Below are positions 62,646 through 64,000 of a stretch of DNA of 64,000 nt, piece after piece. The position numbers were made by a program, and so were the translations under genes. The notes under the pieces are model-generated. The model saw nothing but the letters and a program-made list of their open reading frames with translations. It searched no databases and was not told the origin of the DNA. This stretch comes from Babylonia areolata (lineage: Eukaryota > Mollusca > Gastropoda > Neogastropoda > Buccinidae), in assembly GCF_041734735.1 (NCBI RefSeq), contig NC_134895.1, positions 9,178,733 to 9,242,732 of the forward strand. Reading direction: 5' to 3'. Position 1 is the first letter of the stretch; every line of letters begins with the position of its first letter.

Positions 62646-62856
62646 CGACTGATTGAATCTTTAATGGGTAAAGAATTAGGCGCAGTAAAGGCCTTTTTAT
62701 AATTCTGCCCATTTACTGACGACACAAAACATAAAAATAAAGAACGACACAAAACATAGAAAAAAAGAATAAAAAGAGAACGACGAATAAGAATGGTAAC
62801 TGGTATAGTAACAAAGCAATGAAAACAATTGGTACATTATCATGTACGTACGTACG

Positions 62857-62960
<104 letters not shown>

Positions 62961-63084
62961 ATAAAACAAGCAAACAAAGACATACGTACACATTCACGCC
63001 TACACACTCAAACACACACACGCACTTACTGTTCATTTGCTAGCACGATCACACATACATTCAATTTTTCATTCATCATGGCAT

Positions 63085-63160
63085 GAAGAAGAAGAAGAAG
63101 AAGAAGAAGAAGAAGAAGAAGAAGAAGATGAAGATGAAGATGATGATGATGATGAAGAAA
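63085..63160 (+). repeat. (GAA)n/(GAT)n tract
   Basis: AAG repeats pass into GATGAA and GATGAT. The frames encode poly-Glu, poly-Lys or poly-Asp and are artefacts. Confidence 0.95.
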
Positions 63161-63578
63161 CAAAACAACCAGAACACGATTTTGATCAGTTTGATCAAAC
63201 TGGCTCAACAGAGAGAAAGCCGAACATTTAGCCGGGTTTTTTTTCTTTTTTCTTTTTTTTTCCCCCTTTTTTTCTTCTTTCTTTCTTTTTCTTCACCGTA
63301 GTGAACGAATTACCGCTACGGACACCACCATGGTTGCTTCACTTTCCTGTAGATCAAACTCTTGTCAGGGGAATGGCACTCACTCACTTACAAGAGATCA
63401 GTCCTCCTCGTTGCCTTGGTCCGGTTTGGGTGGGTGGAACTCGCTTTTTTTGTCATGTTTGATTTTGATCGGGCAAGAAAGACTTATTTCGGTTTTCATC
63501 GTGTCATGACAAGGAATCGGGCAAGCATGGACACCGCCCCCCCCCCGCCCCCCCTTACCCCCGCCCCGGTCCCTCCTG

Positions 63579-63612
<34 letters not shown>

Positions 63613-63923
63613 ATACGTGAGCGCGCGCGCGCATCAGTTGTCACATGCGCTGGTGAGACTGAGCAGCTGGGAAGGTATACGCACGGACAGACGCAGACTT
63701 CAGAAGACACATACATAGAGAGAGAGACACACACAGATATACACAGTCATTCACAGACACACGCACGAGCACACATACACACGCAAACGCAGACACTGAG
63801 ACATAGACACAGACATAGTAGGCACACACAGACTCGGACACAGACACACACACAAACACACACACACACACACACGCATAAATATGCGCACACACACACA
63901 CACACAAAGACACACACACACAT

Positions 63924-63954
<31 letters not shown>

Positions 63955-64000
63955 CATACACACACACACACAATACAAACACACACACACACACACATCA
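63161..64000. other. No gene seen; C-rich and CA-rich end of window
   Basis: A poly-pyrimidine stretch at 63237-63295, poly-C at 63537-63570 and CA tracts at 63580-63610 and 63840-63997. No exon or RNA gene was recognised. Confidence 0.45.

Overview
The window is eukaryotic, most likely from a marine gastropod mollusc. The evidence is intron-rich genes with good metazoan orthologues, many tRNA-headed SINEs, long CA/TG tracts and very large intronic minisatellites. The species assignment is inference. Three protein-coding genes could be rebuilt exon by exon, with splice phases that agree.

(1) Positions 1-20488, plus strand: the 3' twelve exons of PIGG (GPI ethanolamine-phosphate transferase 2). 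The gene starts before the window; the visible coding sequence totals 2742 nt (913 codons plus stop). (2) Positions 22684-44218, minus strand: an eleven-exon gene of the malate/L-lactate dehydrogenase (LDH2, YjmC/YlbC-like) oxidoreductase family, convergent with PIGG. It has one GC-AG intron and one A-run that breaks frame by a base. (3) About 44305-50810, plus strand: HCCS (holocytochrome c synthase), with a 5' UTR exon and six coding exons, divergent from the dehydrogenase gene. The two 5' ends share a short interval with an NRF1-like palindrome and a TATA-like box. From 50811 to the end I find no complete gene: only SINEs, simple repeats and one weak candidate first exon near 59540.

The most unusual signal is in the introns of the first two genes. 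Most of them hold a minisatellite that runs up to the downstream 3' splice site. In several the repeat unit is a copy of the splice junction itself: polypyrimidine tract, AG and the first bases of the next exon. The clearest cases are PIGG intron 6 (43-bp unit, about 32 copies) and dehydrogenase intron 7 (25-26-bp unit, about 50 copies). PIGG intron 3 repeats an AG|GTGAGA motif about 28 times in a 54-bp unit. The neighbouring HCCS gene has no such arrays.

Repeats form readable nested layers: SINE A inside SINE A with 14-bp target duplications (twice), a 232-bp TTAA-flanked MITE inside SINE A, an A-tailed retroposon inside SINE A with a 13-bp duplication, and a 1.46-kb unit with perfect 32-bp inverted ends inside SINE B. 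LINE fragments are present. I saw no convincing LTR or virus-like element.
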